Assembly: GCF_018333215.1 (NCBI RefSeq)
Contig: NZ_BORO01000003.1
Coordinates: 1 to 64,000, forward strand
Length of the DNA: 64,000 bases
From: Oceanobacillus sp. J11TS1
GTDB lineage: Bacteria > Bacillota > Bacilli > Bacillales > Amphibacillaceae
Direction: 5' to 3'
The position numbers and the translations under genes were made by a program. The stretch's first letter is position 1. Each line of letters starts with the position of its first letter. Below, in pieces: positions 44,719 to 54,103 of the stretch. The notes beneath the pieces were generated by a model. It had not been told where the DNA came from, did not search any database, and worked only from the letters and a program-made list of their open reading frames with translations.

Positions 44719-45937
44719 TTATTCAGCCGCTTGGTAATGATTTCTTTTATTCTTCTTTTGGACGATTGCATTAAAAGCCAACCCTAAACCTAAAAATAAG
44801 AAAGAGCCCACAACGTAAACGAGTCTAATTTCAATCAATTCAGCAGCTATTCCTATTGCTAATGTGAAGAAAACAATGAAAGTTGCTTCTACCAATCCAA
44901 AAACGGTAGAGAAACGTCCCATCATCTTAACTGGAATATTGTTTTGATAAAAGGTTAAAAAAACCTGTATGCGCAAAAGACAAAGCAAATATTAATAAAA
45001 AGACACCGATCGATGCTGTAAAAAAATCCGTTGAAAAAGCAAAGACTAAATAGCCAATTGGTGTAAATATAATTCCTATCCCCATCACTATATATACTTT
45101 TAAGAACTTCGCAAATATGGCATTTATTAAGGAACCAGCTATCATCCCCACTCCAGCGATACTAATTAAGAATCCATAGGTGCTTTCGTCAAATAACAGA
45201 ACCTCCGTAGCAAAAGCAGCCTCAAGCGAGTCAAGCCCAGTCATAAAACCCGTTACAAAACCAAACAAAATATAAATCAAGGTAATATATTTGTGATCCG
45301 ATCCATACTCCAGCGTCTTTTTCCAATCCTGAATGATCGACTGAATATTAATCCTATCCCTCACTTCAGCTTGCTCCTGCAGATTAGGAAGGAAAAAGAT
45401 AATCATTGCAGAGATGCTTAGTGCAATAGAATTCGTAAATATCGCAAAGGAAGGACTGCCTATCATAAATAATGCTCCAGCAATAGAAGGACCCAAAATG
45501 AAACCACAGGAATTAATGAAGTTACGCAGCGCATTAAACCGCTGACGATTTCCTTTTGGTACTAATTTCGTCATATATACAACAGATGCTGGTTCGAACA
45601 TTGCATTTGCAACGTTTATTCCAAATACGAAAAGATAGATAAGTAATAATGAATCCAAAAAAGGAAGAATAAAAATAAGTCCTGCCCGGAATAAATCTAA
45701 GCCAATCATCATATGCTTTTGGTTTAAACGATCGATAAAGGACCCCGCCCAAAAATTGGTGAATATTGTAGCTACTGGGATTAAAATATAAAGGGCAGAA
45801 ACAGCCAGCGGGGATCCCGTCATTTCCAAAATAGTTAAATTTAAAGCAATGAGGTAAACCCAAGCCCCTAGATTAGATACACCAATGCCTGCTAAAAGGA
45901 ATGAAGTGTTTTTCCAGCTTTGCCAAGTTCCTTCCAT
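44719..45937 (-). pseudogene. MFS transporter (MFS_3/MefA-like) with a frameshift
   Basis: From the ATG at 45937 (AAAGGAG seven bases upstream) a 12-helix major facilitator resembling MefA/EntS-type exporters reads to about 44960 and then hits an early stop. The remaining two helices continue in another frame to 44719. The break lies in a run of seven A (44957-44963 on the plus strand); six would restore one open frame through FAHTG to TFYQNN. It is either a real single-base slip or a sequence error. The gene is preceded by a T-box leader, unusual for an exporter. Confidence 0.75.
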
Positions 45938-45954
45938 AAAATCTCTCCTTTTCA

Positions 45955-46265
45955 ATAGAATAAAAAAAGCCCGCGTCCTCAAAGTTATCAAACTTTGAGG
46001 ACGGGACTTCTTATCCAGAAGATCGTGGTGCCACCTCATTTTGTTTCTGCATCTCTGCAAAAACCTCCATAAGCAACAGAATCAAACAAACATTGCTTTT
46101 CTCGATAACGGAAGAACCGGCACATCATCATACAACAATCCTATGTGCAGCTTCGAAGCTTGGTTCAATATCGTTCCGCATGCTCCTTCTCAGCTACCGG
46201 AGTTCTCTGTAATGCTTTCCTCCTATTTACTCTTCTCTTCAACGCTTTTATATCTATTTGGCTTA
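45955..46265 (-). promoter_or_regulatory. T-box riboswitch upstream of the MFS gene
   Basis: On the minus strand the T-box motif AGGTGGCACCACGATC (46036-46021) is followed by a terminator stem (arms 45970-45985 and 45992-46005) and a T-run. Stem I is recognisable upstream: lower stem GCGTTGAAG (46245-46237) against CTTCGAAGC, an AGTA element, and the distal CTCCGGTAGCTGAGA segment. By analogy with tyrS-type leaders, GAAC-CAA-G just before the 3' arm could make CAA (glutamine) the specifier; this is tentative. Uncharged tRNA would allow expression. Confidence 0.85.
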
Positions 46266-46270
46266 GGATT

Positions 46271-46298
46271 ATTATATAGTTTTCGATTAAAATTACAA
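46271..46298 (-). promoter_or_regulatory. Promoter of the T-box leader
   Basis: On the minus strand TTGTAA (46298-46293), a 16-bp spacer and TATAAT (46276-46271) lie just upstream of stem I. Confidence 0.6.
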
Positions 46299-46299
46299 G

Positions 46300-46508
46300 G
46301 ATTATTATGGAAATAGTTTAATATTCAGGTTCTTCACCAAAAACCATGGTTTACAAACTGAATTTTAAGTGATAAAGGAAACCGCTGCGACGGGTTATGA
46401 TAAGGTGAGTAATCGCAACCCCCAAAAAACACTCCGCTAGCTAGTTTTCACTACCATATTTATATATTTAAATCATTGATTTAGGTGTTGAACCTATATT
46501 CATTCTCT
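46300..46508. other. Gap upstream of the T-box leader
   Basis: Nothing recognisable lies in these 209 bp between the T-box promoter and the sugar-acid kinase terminator. No start with a ribosome binding site was seen. Confidence 0.4.
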
Positions 46509-46557
46509 AAAAAGCGTAAAAGGTAACTGGTCATATCAGTTTCCTTTTACGCTTTTT
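46509..46557 (-). terminator. Terminator of the sugar-acid operon
   Basis: A 21-bp stem with one mismatch (46509-46529 with 46537-46557) around a 7-base loop, followed on the minus strand by T residues. It lies directly after the kinase stop. Confidence 0.9.
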
Positions 46558-46561
46558 ATAC

Positions 46562-48001
46562 CTATCCTTCTCCTTCCAATACAGCAACTACTTCTTTTAA
46601 TGTTTCTGGCTGCCCAACATTCCCAGGGAAAATAATATAAGCGGAGTTTGGAAATTTACTCTCTGGTCCAGTCTTCCAAACAGGAATACCTGGTTTGACC
46701 TGACCAGCGACGTCTGCACGCTTCACAGACAGCCCCTCCGTCCCAATACTGCTGGAAGTGATTCCTCCCTTAGCAACAATATAACTCGGTTGTACCGTCA
46801 AATCCTTCACAATGCTAGTTACTGCATCGGAGATTTTGACAGATTGCTTCAACTCTTCTTCTCTCCTATTTTCTCCAAGGTCAAGACGTTCTCTGCGAGT
46901 ATAATATACGACAGACTGACCATTTTTAATCGCTTCCTCACAAGCTAGGCGGACTCGCTCTGTTTCTTTTTTAAACTTTTCTTCGTTCTTGACTAGATGC
47001 ACATCAAATTCAATTCCTTTTACTAGCCCGCTATCTAACAAATGCTGTAATTGTTCTGTTGTTTTTTGTACATGGGAACCTACTGCAACAAGACCACCAT
47101 TTTCTCTGCTTTTTGAAATAAGCATCTCTTCTCTGGTTAATAAAGGCTTATCACTGATACCTCCAAGCACTTTCGTTAAAGCAGCAGCACTCCTGCAGAT
47201 AAATTGCTTCCCTGTGCGAATTGCCTGAATAAACGCAGTAGCAAAAACTTCTACATCCTCGTAGCCAACTGCATTTACAATGATTTTTTGAAAATCCTTT
47301 GCCTGCAATAATTGTTCTTTAATCTTATTTACGGCCTGATTGCGTAAATCTTCTAAAGAAATAGAAATGGTATTTTCTTTTGTGTATCGGCCATTCGTTT
47401 TTTCCTCTACCCATTCACCAAGATCCGAAGCAGTAAATTCAAATGTTCTATCTTTCGCAAATTCCGTTTCTCCTGCAGGCACTAAGATATCGCCATCTTG
47501 TACGTAATGAATATTATTTATGGTGAACCTTCCGCCTTCTTGGAAAAATGGAATAATAACTTCGCCATCAAAAGAGACCGCTCCTTTTCGTTCAATGGTT
47601 TCTTTTAGAATCTCTGTTTCTAAAGGATAATGCCCACGCATCGTCGAATCCGAACGACTAATCAAAATATAAGGAATACCCCGCTCCTCAGATACAGCTT
47701 GTACACGTTCTGCAATATCTGTATGGCAACGAATGGTTTCTTGCTCTGTAAATCCGCGTGAATTGGTTAAAATGAAAAACATGCTTTCCTTTTCTGCAAA
47801 TCCTGCTTCAATCGATACTCTATCCCAATTGGTATATACAGATACTCCATGTACTGTTTGAATTCCTGTAGGGTCGTCATCAAGAACAACAATTTTGTAT
47901 GGAGAATCCGCTAATTCTGCTTGCAGAGCGGATAGCGTTTGCTTTCTATCAACTGCTTTAATGCCTTTTAAGGTCTCTTTTACATTTAACGTTTCTACCA
48001 T
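46562..48001 (-). CDS. Four-carbon acid sugar kinase (DUF1537/OtnK family)
   Basis: A kinase of about 479 residues with the two DUF1537 domains: substrate-binding N-terminus with VVLDDDPTGIQTVHG (about 37-52) and SRSDSTMRGHYPLE, and nucleotide-binding C-terminus with VAKGGITSSSIG and KTGPESKFPN. Family members phosphorylate D/L-threonate or D-erythronate. The ATG at 48001 has GGAG four bases upstream and lies one base from the dehydrogenase stop. With the dehydrogenase and GntP permease it suits L-threonate breakdown, but the decarboxylase expected next is absent from the window. Confidence 0.85.
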   Translation of the reverse strand: MVETLNVKETLKGIKAVDRKQTLSALQAELADSPYKIVVLDDDPTGIQTVHGVSVYTNWDRVSIEAGFAEKESMFFILTNSRGFTEQETIRCHTDIAERVQAVSEERGIPYILISRSDSTMRGHYPLETEILKETIERKGAVSFDGEVIIPFFQEGGRFTINNIHYVQDGDILVPAGETEFAKDRTFEFTASDLGEWVEEKTNGRYTKENTISISLEDLRNQAVNKIKEQLLQAKDFQKIIVNAVGYEDVEVFATAFIQAIRTGKQFICRSAAALTKVLGGISDKPLLTREEMLISKSRENGGLVAVGSHVQKTTEQLQHLLDSGLVKGIEFDVHLVKNEEKFKKETERVRLACEEAIKNGQSVVYYTRRERLDLGENRREEELKQSVKISDAVTSIVKDLTVQPSYIVAKGGITSSSIGTEGLSVKRADVAGQVKPGIPVWKTGPESKFPNSAYIIFPGNVGQPETLKEVVAVLEGEG

Positions 48002-48002
48002 G

Positions 48003-48905
48003 TCACTCCACCTCTTCACGTTTTACCGTCACATTTGCTATTTTTTCATAATGTTGCACAATACTTGCATGATCTAATGCTTCCTTTCCATCACTTGCTA
48101 AGGAGTGGAAAATCTCTAACAACTGACTCGATAATGGCAGCGGTACATGCAGTTCATGCGCTGTATTCATAACATTTGTGATATCTTTTAAATTAATATC
48201 CACACGTCCGCCAGCGACAAAGTTGCGGTCAAGCATCATTGGAACTTTTGCATCGAGTACCGCACTTCCAGCCAGACCGCCACGTATAGCTTGGTACATC
48301 TTCTCTACATCAATACCAGCCTTTGTTGCAAGTGTGACTGCCTCAGAAACAGCCGCAATATTTAAATTTACGATAATCTGATTAGCTAATTTTGCAGTAG
48401 AACCACAACTAGAATCACCTACTAAAATAACTTCTCTTCCCATTGCTTTTAAAATAGGTTTTACATTTTCAAATTCTGCAGACGGTCCGCCAACCATAAT
48501 AGCAAGTGTCCCATCAATTGCTCCCGGCTCCCCACCACTTACCGGCGCATCCAGAAAAGAAACACCGTGTTTTTTCGCATCAAGGGATAATTGCTTGGAT
48601 TCTGTAGGTAATACAGAACTCATATCCACAATAACTGTATCTTTATTAGCACCCTCCATAACACCATTTGGACCAAAAATAGCTGCGCGTACATGTACAC
48701 CCTTTGGTAGCATGGTAATCACAACATTGCTATTTTCTGCTACTTCTTTTCCAGAAGCTGCTGGTGTTGCACCTTCTGCAGCAATTGTTTTTACAGCCTC
48801 TTGATTTAGATCAAAAGCAGTAACTTGAAAACCTGCTTTTAATAGATTTCTAGTCATTGGCATCCCCATAATTCCTAATCCAATAAATCCAACTCTTTTT
48901 TTCAT
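48003..48905 (-). CDS. 3-hydroxyisobutyrate dehydrogenase-family oxidoreductase (L-threonate dehydrogenase-like)
   Basis: A beta-hydroxyacid dehydrogenase of about 300 residues. The NAD-binding motif FIGLGIMGMPM, the substrate motif DAPVSGGEPGA and the catalytic-lysine region TAKLANQIIVN are intact. In threonate pathways LtnD oxidises L-threonate before phosphorylation by the DUF1537 kinase; the adjacent kinase makes that role likely here. A tartronate semialdehyde reductase role is the main alternative. The start at 48905 has AAGGTGG upstream. Confidence 0.82.
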   Translation of the reverse strand: MKKRVGFIGLGIMGMPMTRNLLKAGFQVTAFDLNQEAVKTIAAEGATPAASGKEVAENSNVVITMLPKGVHVRAAIFGPNGVMEGANKDTVIVDMSSVLPTESKQLSLDAKKHGVSFLDAPVSGGEPGAIDGTLAIMVGGPSAEFENVKPILKAMGREVILVGDSSCGSTAKLANQIIVNLNIAAVSEAVTLATKAGIDVEKMYQAIRGGLAGSAVLDAKVPMMLDRNFVAGGRVDINLKDITNVMNTAHELHVPLPLSSQLLEIFHSLASDGKEALDHASIVQHYEKIANVTVKREEVE

Positions 48906-48992
48906 TTTTCTTCCACCTTTTTCTCTATAGTTTGAAAACATAAAGGGATGTTGAAATATTCTTCTCAACAGCCTCCCTCATTTTATTTATGA

Positions 48993-50369
48993 TTAAAGAC
49001 CTGGCAAGAAACCAGATAGTGCACTTAACAGATGAACCACTACTAGTGCTGTTAAACCAGCTGCAAATCCTCCTAAGCTCCAAACACGAATTGTTTCTGT
49101 AACGGACAGGCGTCCGAATTTATTCACTACCCAGAACCCAGAATCATTCGGCAGAGATAGACCAATGCCGCCCGCACAAATGGCTAGTCCTAATAGAACC
49201 GGTGATACACCCAACTCTATTGCTAATGGACCTAAGATAGAGGAAGTTGTAACAAGTGCTACTGTGGCGCTTCCGAGAGAAGCTCTCAAGATTTGAGCAA
49301 AAACAAACCCTAAAATTAATGCCGGCATATTAAATTCCGTCATCAGATCTACAAGCAGTTCTCCCAACCCTGTTTGTTGAACAACTTGCCCAAAAGCTCC
49401 CCCAGCACCTGTGATTAAAAGAACCATTCCTGAAGAATCAAATGCCTCTTTCATAACAGTAGTCGTCTTTTCTTTGATGTATGGCTTTAATAGGAAAGTA
49501 GCAACAATGACGCTAATAAGCAAGGCACTGTTTTTATCACCGATAACCCCAAAAATTTTCCCGAGCATCGCTTCAGAGTTATCTTGTAATATGACATTGT
49601 TAACAACTGTATTTGATAGTATCAATACAATTGGCAGACCCAGCATTGCATACGCTAGCCAAGTTGGCAGCTCCTTACGATTTGGATCTTTCTCCGCTTG
49701 TTCATTTTCTTTTAATTCCTTCTTCGCATCGTCTAACCGATTTCCATTTGGGATACGTTTCCCGATTATCTTTCCATACATCACTCCACCCACAAGTGTT
49801 GCAGGAATAGCTACAAGTAGTCCATAGATGAAGAATACGCCAATATCTACACCCATCTGATCTGCGACAACTAGTGGACCTGGTGTTGGAATAATTAGGC
49901 TATGTGAAACAATCAGCCCAATAGCTAGAATAGCCACAAATGTTGCTAAGGAGATCTTCGTCCGCAAAGATAAGCTGTAAATCAGCTTGTGTAAAATAAT
50001 AAATGCAGCATCAAAAAACACTGGAATAGCAACTGTTGTCGATGTAGCAGCCATGGCATATGGTGAATTTTTCACTCCAAAAACCTTTAGCATCGAACTT
50101 GCAATTTTTTCTATTGCTCCTGATGCTGCTAAAAATTGTCCGAAAATAATTCCTAAACCGATCAAAATCCCTACCCCAGCGAGTGTATTACCAAATCCTG
50201 TGGCGATAATCTCAGGAACCTCCTTAGCAGGAATCGTTGAAGCAAGTCCAATCCCGATTGCGACAACTAGTAATGCGATAAAAGCATCCCATTTAAAACG
50301 AATAATCAGTACAAAAAGAATAACTAAAGCAACTACAAAACCAATAATCAATCCATTACCCGTTAACAT
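48993..50369 (-). CDS. GntP-family sugar-acid permease
   Basis: A 458-residue, 12-14 helix transporter of the gluconate:H+ symporter family. Family features include FGNTLAGVGILIGLGIIFGQ and the C-terminal GGIGLSLPNDSGFWVV. It should import the sugar acid (threonate, erythronate or similar) used by the downstream dehydrogenase and kinase. It is 28 bp after the RpiR-type regulator gene, so all four genes probably share one transcript. Confidence 0.88.
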   Translation of the reverse strand: MLTGNGLIIGFVVALVILFVLIIRFKWDAFIALLVVAIGIGLASTIPAKEVPEIIATGFGNTLAGVGILIGLGIIFGQFLAASGAIEKIASSMLKVFGVKNSPYAMAATSTTVAIPVFFDAAFIILHKLIYSLSLRTKISLATFVAILAIGLIVSHSLIIPTPGPLVVADQMGVDIGVFFIYGLLVAIPATLVGGVMYGKIIGKRIPNGNRLDDAKKELKENEQAEKDPNRKELPTWLAYAMLGLPIVLILSNTVVNNVILQDNSEAMLGKIFGVIGDKNSALLISVIVATFLLKPYIKEKTTTVMKEAFDSSGMVLLITGAGGAFGQVVQQTGLGELLVDLMTEFNMPALILGFVFAQILRASLGSATVALVTTSSILGPLAIELGVSPVLLGLAICAGGIGLSLPNDSGFWVVNKFGRLSVTETIRVWSLGGFAAGLTALVVVHLLSALSGFLPGL

Positions 50370-50397
50370 ATTTTATCTTCCCCCATTGTTTGAACAC

Positions 50398-51243
50398 TTA
50401 CCTCTTCATCCTCGTCACTGCCAGACGAGATAAATTAATTTGTCTCATTCCTTCTTCTCCAAGCTCTGCTGCCATTTTTGTATATAATGTATCCATCATG
50501 GTTAACTGAATTAGCCTGGAGACCATTGCATCGGACTGCCTGTTGGTTTCACTTGCCTGCGTTAACAGCAAACAATCTGCCATCCTCGCAAGTGAAACGT
50601 TTTCATTTGACGTAATAACAATTAAAAACGCGCCATTATGCCTCGCCATTTCACTAACATGAATCGTATCAATGGTTTCCCCTGAATGGGAAATAGCTAT
50701 CACGACATCCCTCTCTGTCATGTGGCCTGCATAAATAGCTTGATAATGCGGATCTTTCACCGCAACCGCTTTCCCGCCAAGCCTCATAAATTTATGAGCG
50801 CCATCCTCCGCTACGGTTCCTGACAAACCTTGGCCAATGAAATAGATTTGATTCGCTGATATCAGTCTGCCCACTGCTTCACGAATCTTCTCTTCATTCA
50901 TTTTTGCTTTTGTCAGCTTAATCGCTTGAAAAAATTGCTTTCCAATCTTTTCAAATATGGTACCGATTTCATCTCCAGGCAAAATGTCCATTTGTGCAGG
51001 GCTCGCCTGTTGATAGTCTGCCTGTTCCTGTGCCAGAGCTACCTTCAATTCTTGATAACTGTTATAACCAAGCTTGCGGTAGAAACGAACGACACTTGGC
51101 TCACTAACTTTACTGAGTCCAGCCAATTCATTCATCGATAGCAAGAAAGGTTTCTCATGTATCTGTAATTGATGTATAATCTTATGTTCTACATCTGTAA
51201 GCGATTTCTTTTTAGTTTGAATTCGATGCTGAAAACTTTCCAT
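50398..51243 (-). CDS. RpiR/MurR-family regulator of the sugar-acid operon
   Basis: A 281-residue regulator with an N-terminal helix-turn-helix of the RpiR type (SMNELAGLSKVSEPSVVRFY, about residues 36-55) and a C-terminal SIS domain (about 120-255) that binds phosphosugars (VIAISHSGETIDTI). It is the first gene of the operon and follows a perfect palindrome, suggesting autoregulation by a phosphorylated sugar acid. Confidence 0.88.
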   Translation of the reverse strand: MESFQHRIQTKKKSLTDVEHKIIHQLQIHEKPFLLSMNELAGLSKVSEPSVVRFYRKLGYNSYQELKVALAQEQADYQQASPAQMDILPGDEIGTIFEKIGKQFFQAIKLTKAKMNEEKIREAVGRLISANQIYFIGQGLSGTVAEDGAHKFMRLGGKAVAVKDPHYQAIYAGHMTERDVVIAISHSGETIDTIHVSEMARHNGAFLIVITSNENVSLARMADCLLLTQASETNRQSDAMVSRLIQLTMMDTLYTKMAAELGEEGMRQINLSRLAVTRMKR

Positions 51244-51261
51244 TTCCTCCCCCTCATTCCG

Positions 51262-51287
51262 TTTCTGTAGTAATATTACTACAGAAA
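51262..51287. promoter_or_regulatory. Operator of the sugar-acid operon (26-bp perfect palindrome)
   Basis: Positions 51262-51287 form a perfect palindrome built on CTGTAGTAAT and ATTACTACAG. It lies 19 bp upstream of the regulator start. Two related elements follow upstream: GTAGTTTTACTAC (51331-51343) and ACTACTTTATAGTAGT (51351-51366). The repeated GTAGT/ACTAC half-sites suggest a set of sites for the RpiR-type protein. Confidence 0.75.
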
Positions 51288-51416
51288 TTCATCAAAAACA
51301 AGATATTTTTTTGAATAAAATGTTTTATTTGTAGTTTTACTACTGAATCCACTACTTTATAGTAGTTTTATTACAAAATACAAAACATATAAACAACTAC
51401 AACAGCACTAAAAAAG

Positions 51417-51457
51417 AATAACCTATCTGAAGCAAATTTCAGATAGGCTATTCCTTT
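51417..51457 (-). terminator. Terminator of the dioxygenase gene
   Basis: AATAACCTATCTGA (51417-51430) pairs with 51439-51452 with one mismatch. T-runs lie on both strands. It separates the dioxygenase transcript from the sugar-acid operon promoter region. Confidence 0.85.
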
Positions 51458-51473
51458 TTTCTACTACAGATAT

Positions 51474-52238
51474 TTATTCATCCATATCTGCCACAACAGT
51501 TTGTTGATAATCAATTAAGATTACAGAACGCACGCCAGCTTCGTCATCATCGCCTTTTTCAATAGGGCTGACATAGTGAGAAACGCTTGAATCCTCTACC
51601 CCATATGACTCCAAAGGCTTTGTGATTTCAAAAACTTCTATTACGTCATCTTGATTAACTGTATCAAAATTTTCCCCGGCTGCTTTAGGAACACCAATTG
51701 CATTTGTACCGCCTTTGACATTCTCTCTTTTGATTAAATGAGCAAAAGTAAATGGTTCTCCGTCCTGATGAAAACAATTTGGTGAAGAAACAGCTTTGTC
51801 AGAGTCATTTTCCACATACAGCTTCACAAAATGCACACCAACGTGAATTGGCATAATGCGGTCTTCTTCCTTCCAAAAAGTTTCATGATAATCGAAAAGA
51901 ATAATTTTTTCCAAGAGCTTGTTTTCCTGTATTTCTTTACCTATACAAGGAAACTCGCGGTAAGATCCTGGATATTCCGGATTGAACTTCCCTTGGAAGT
52001 ATGCGGAATATTCTCCTCCATCTTTCGTTAACGTTGGAAGCCATTCAATCTGACCAGAGGTTGGCAGCACGAGTGCACGCGAATATCTTCTATAACGATT
52101 TAATCCTTTTGCATATTCGTCAATAGGCAGATCCTCAAAATAATCTAATAAAGCTTGATAATCTGCTTCTATGCCTTCATAGTCTAATTGCTGCATTAAA
52201 TCATACCGCGCATAGCCTTTTTCCTTTAAATTACTCAT
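51474..52238 (-). CDS. 2-oxoglutarate/Fe(II) dioxygenase, IDO-like (2OG-Fe_Oxy_2)
   Basis: A 254-residue protein resembling B. thuringiensis L-isoleucine 4-hydroxylase. Likely iron ligands are H157 and D159 (CFHQDGEPFTFAHL) and H221 (SVSHYVSPIE), with R237 (AGVRSVILIDY) as the 2-oxoglutarate-binding arginine. Such enzymes hydroxylate free aliphatic amino acids. The substrate here is unknown and no partner gene is adjacent. AAAGGAG lies eight bases upstream of the ATG. It is a single-gene unit. Confidence 0.78.
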   Translation of the reverse strand: MSNLKEKGYARYDLMQQLDYEGIEADYQALLDYFEDLPIDEYAKGLNRYRRYSRALVLPTSGQIEWLPTLTKDGGEYSAYFQGKFNPEYPGSYREFPCIGKEIQENKLLEKIILFDYHETFWKEEDRIMPIHVGVHFVKLYVENDSDKAVSSPNCFHQDGEPFTFAHLIKRENVKGGTNAIGVPKAAGENFDTVNQDDVIEVFEITKPLESYGVEDSSVSHYVSPIEKGDDDEAGVRSVILIDYQQTVVADMDE

Positions 52239-52640
52239 CTATATTACTCCTTTATTTGTCTATGAACAGATTGTGTTTACCTACACAATACCAACTAATT
52301 ATTTTAGAGGATTCGAGATGAAAAGACAAATAGACTGTCATAAAGGATTGAGTAAAGTACATATAGGAATTTTTGGCACCCTTATTAATTGTAATTAAAC
52401 CAATGCTTACTTTACAATATTGGAAGATGAATCCGATATAAAAGTCCAACTACAAAATATCAATACAAAAATGGGGAGTGGTCTCTCCATTTTCCATCCT
52501 TCTAACCTACAATAGAACCAAATAATAGCTTTCTCGGATGATAGTGTTCTTAAGCAAATGCTCCTTACACATAAAACCCAAAATCCTTCTTTTGTGTAAG
52601 GTTATGCTGCTTAATAGCTATAAATTACTTTAAGTTTTTA
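52239..52640. other. Gap between the dioxygenase and NCS1 permease genes
   Basis: These 402 bp hold no supported gene. A hairpin (CCTTACACA at 52563-52571 with 52593-52601, extended by partly paired outer arms) may terminate the permease transcript but lacks a T-run. The promoter of the dioxygenase gene should also lie here. Confidence 0.5.
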
Positions 52641-53972
52641 CTAAGCACCTATTTTCGTTTCAACTGTAGTCACTTCCGTAAAATGGTCTGGGGCAACTTT
52701 TGCTTTGATTTTCATTGCAATGAAATAAACAAAGGCAGCAACAAGCAAAGATTGAACAGCAGGTAGTCCAAAAAAGACAACATATTGCGTGATGTAGCCA
52801 ACTGCCGTACCAATAACTAAGGCGATTGTAGCCATCCAGTTCCAGCCTGGCTGATCTTTCCACGTACGTTTACGGATAAAAAAGAAGTCCGCCATCATTA
52901 CTCCTCCAACTGCTGGATATACCAATGCTGTCAAGTATAAGAAATCCATAAAATAATCAAGGATACCCATTAATGCAACAATAATCGCTAATATGGTACC
53001 TGCAAATGTCAACCCTGCTCTTCCCTTATTCGAATTTACATTCAGCATATTAGCCAGCGCCAAGCCCATGCTGTAGTTATTCACCAGCTGACTCGTCCAG
53101 GTGGCAAGCCATAAAATTAAAAAGCCCCAAACTGGAAAGCCCAGATTCAGCATAACATTTACAATATCTGCATCCCCTACGCCGACAGACATTACCGCTC
53201 CAACAATAAATAAAGGAAATCCGACCAAAACAATTCCTATAGGGATAAGAAGGTTATCCTTTACTGTCGGTTTTGCATAGCGGGTATAGTCGGAAGCAAT
53301 CACCCATTGCGAGACATTCACACCGATAACAAGACTAATCGCCGCCAGTATTCCTATCGAAGGTTCCGGATTCCAGCTTGAAATGGTCTCCCAGCCTGTA
53401 TTTCGTAAAGCATAATAAATTCCTCCACCAATCAACAATAAACCGGCCGGCACAGCAATATAATCTGTCCACTTCATCGAACCATATCCAATAATGGAAG
53501 GTACCGCAAATACCAGTCCTGCTATAACTGTAATCAGCGCCCATAGCCCCCACTGCTTTGTATAGTCGACGCCAAACATTGCTGCAATTGCATTCCCGGC
53601 CACAGCTGTCTGGACCGCCCACCATCCTAAAGAAATGACAAAAATCGTTAACCCTACAATAAGCCTAGCCTGTACCGACCCAAAACTTGTTCTGGCAATA
53701 ACGGAAGAAGAACGCCCGGTTTTTGCTCCGATATAACCTTGCAATGTATTTCCAACCCATTGGATTGCGAAAAGAGCAATAACTAAAATGAAAAAGATCT
53801 TACCCAGGCCATAACTCCCTATTAAAGTAGCACCTACCATTAACACCGGTATGGTAAATTCTAAACCTCCAAAAATGACAGCCGGCGTTAACCAATGCTG
53901 ACGCTGATCTAAAGGTACCGATTTTAGTGCTTCATCTTTACTGATAATGCTCTTTTGTGTTTGATTATCCAT
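52641..53972 (-). CDS. NCS1-family permease (CodB-like)
   Basis: A 12-helix permease of about 443 residues from the nucleobase:cation symporter-1 family. It has features of the cytosine/allantoin/hydantoin carriers (GYIGAKTGRSSSVIARTSFG, VNVSQWVIASDYTRYAKP). The start at 53972 has AAGGAG seven bases upstream; the longer frame from 54002 includes that site. Its place beside hydantoinase/oxoprolinase genes suggests uptake of a hydantoin or similar ring compound. Confidence 0.85.
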   Translation of the reverse strand: MDNQTQKSIISKDEALKSVPLDQRQHWLTPAVIFGGLEFTIPVLMVGATLIGSYGLGKIFFILVIALFAIQWVGNTLQGYIGAKTGRSSSVIARTSFGSVQARLIVGLTIFVISLGWWAVQTAVAGNAIAAMFGVDYTKQWGLWALITVIAGLVFAVPSIIGYGSMKWTDYIAVPAGLLLIGGGIYYALRNTGWETISSWNPEPSIGILAAISLVIGVNVSQWVIASDYTRYAKPTVKDNLLIPIGIVLVGFPLFIVGAVMSVGVGDADIVNVMLNLGFPVWGFLILWLATWTSQLVNNYSMGLALANMLNVNSNKGRAGLTFAGTILAIIVALMGILDYFMDFLYLTALVYPAVGGVMMADFFFIRKRTWKDQPGWNWMATIALVIGTAVGYITQYVVFFGLPAVQSLLVAAFVYFIAMKIKAKVAPDHFTEVTTVETKIGA

Positions 53973-54103
53973 ATCCTGACTCCTTCTTGATTGACTGAAC
54001 ATGTATTAACTGACGGACAGTCAATTTACTTATATAGAATATTCCCATAATTTTAGCTAAGGTAGCAGGAATAATTTCTCTGCTACCTTATAACATATTT
54101 TCT

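Noticed and set aside
46041-46316. Plus-strand open frame over the T-box region
   Set aside because: It lies antisense to a well-supported T-box leader and has no ribosome binding site.
52252-52449. 65-codon minus-strand frame between the dioxygenase and permease genes
   Set aside because: It starts at TTG without a ribosome binding site, and its composition resembles random AT-rich DNA.
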